A DNA stretch of 36,458 bases, from the IMG/VR virus record IMGVR_UViG_3300048590_000454, positions 1 through 36,458 of that record. One strand, given 5' to 3'. The number at the start of each line of letters is the position of its first letter. Positions within the stretch are counted from its first letter, which is position 1. Below the pieces are notes generated by a model, which saw nothing but the letters and a program-made list of their open reading frames with translations, ran no database searches and was not told the origin of the DNA. Below, one piece after another: positions 36,436-36,458 of this stretch. A program made the translations under genes and the position numbers. The DNA comes from a virus.

Positions 36436-36458
36436 TGATGCCGCGCCTCTTGACAGCT

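Noticed and set aside
1-36458. tRNA or rRNA genes
   Set aside because: No cloverleaf with TTCRANY-type arm or rRNA-like conserved stretch was noticed on either strand.

Overview
The window reads as a prophage of a long-tailed (siphovirus-like) dsDNA phage, or a large part of one, in a GC-rich genome. A large serine recombinase, cut by the left edge, lies on the + strand. Every other supported gene lies on the - strand, so the phage map is best read from right to left. The host is probably a filamentous Chloroflexota (Anaerolineae-like) bacterium. This rests on weak signals: Thr/Pro-rich linkers, a dockerin-like repeat, an effector-associated (death-like) domain of the kind common in multicellular bacteria, and TACAAT-like -10 boxes. 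No host housekeeping gene is present to confirm it.

Layout in transcription order. Replication and DNA metabolism fill 36.4-29.5 kb: a small hypothetical protein, a SWIM zinc-finger protein ending in an SSB-like DDIPF tip, a DNA-binding regulator-like protein, a SNF2/DEAD helicase, a DNA methyltransferase, a small protein, a winged-helix replication protein, a DnaB helicase, a VRR-NUC nuclease and a one-helix membrane protein. Most of these genes are joined by ATGA overlaps, so translational coupling is likely. From 29.4 to 27.3 kb lies a run of small genes where a lysis cassette is expected: a holin-like protein, a three-helix membrane protein, a membrane-anchored effector-associated domain protein, an exported small protein and two small proteins. 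No endolysin is recognisable anywhere. A control region at 27.03-27.29 kb separates these from packaging.

Packaging and head genes run from 27.0 to 18.5 kb: TerS, TerL, a portal fused to a 2H phosphoesterase and a gp10-like domain, an HK97-gp10-like protein, an XkdF-like protease-scaffold fusion with a likely nested scaffold gene, and the major capsid protein. From 18.4 to 14.1 kb there is an accessory cassette: two glycosyltransferase genes (one with two catalytic domains), a tiny membrane protein, a DUF1360-like membrane protein and a secreted dockerin-like protein. From 14.0 to 1.1 kb come neck and tail genes: a structural protein, an 18-residue-repeat protein, a connector-like protein, a tail-tube protein with a C-terminal beta-propeller, two overlapping tail-assembly chaperones, the tape measure, a Dit-like protein with an inserted beta-propeller, a small-molecule-type methyltransferase, a Gp37-like tail protein and a tail-tip protein.

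The most unusual features are these. (1) Short 9-15 bp tandem duplications sit at many gene junctions, usually across a stop or start codon. (2) An effector-associated domain on a membrane anchor lies in the lysis region. (3) A 2H phosphoesterase is built into the portal polypeptide, raising an anti-CBASS possibility. (4) Two tail proteins carry propellers. (5) A terminator plus conserved leader box is repeated. (6) A 15-bp palindrome recurs in unrelated genes and in different reading frames. All assignments come from reading the sequence and motifs; no database search was run.
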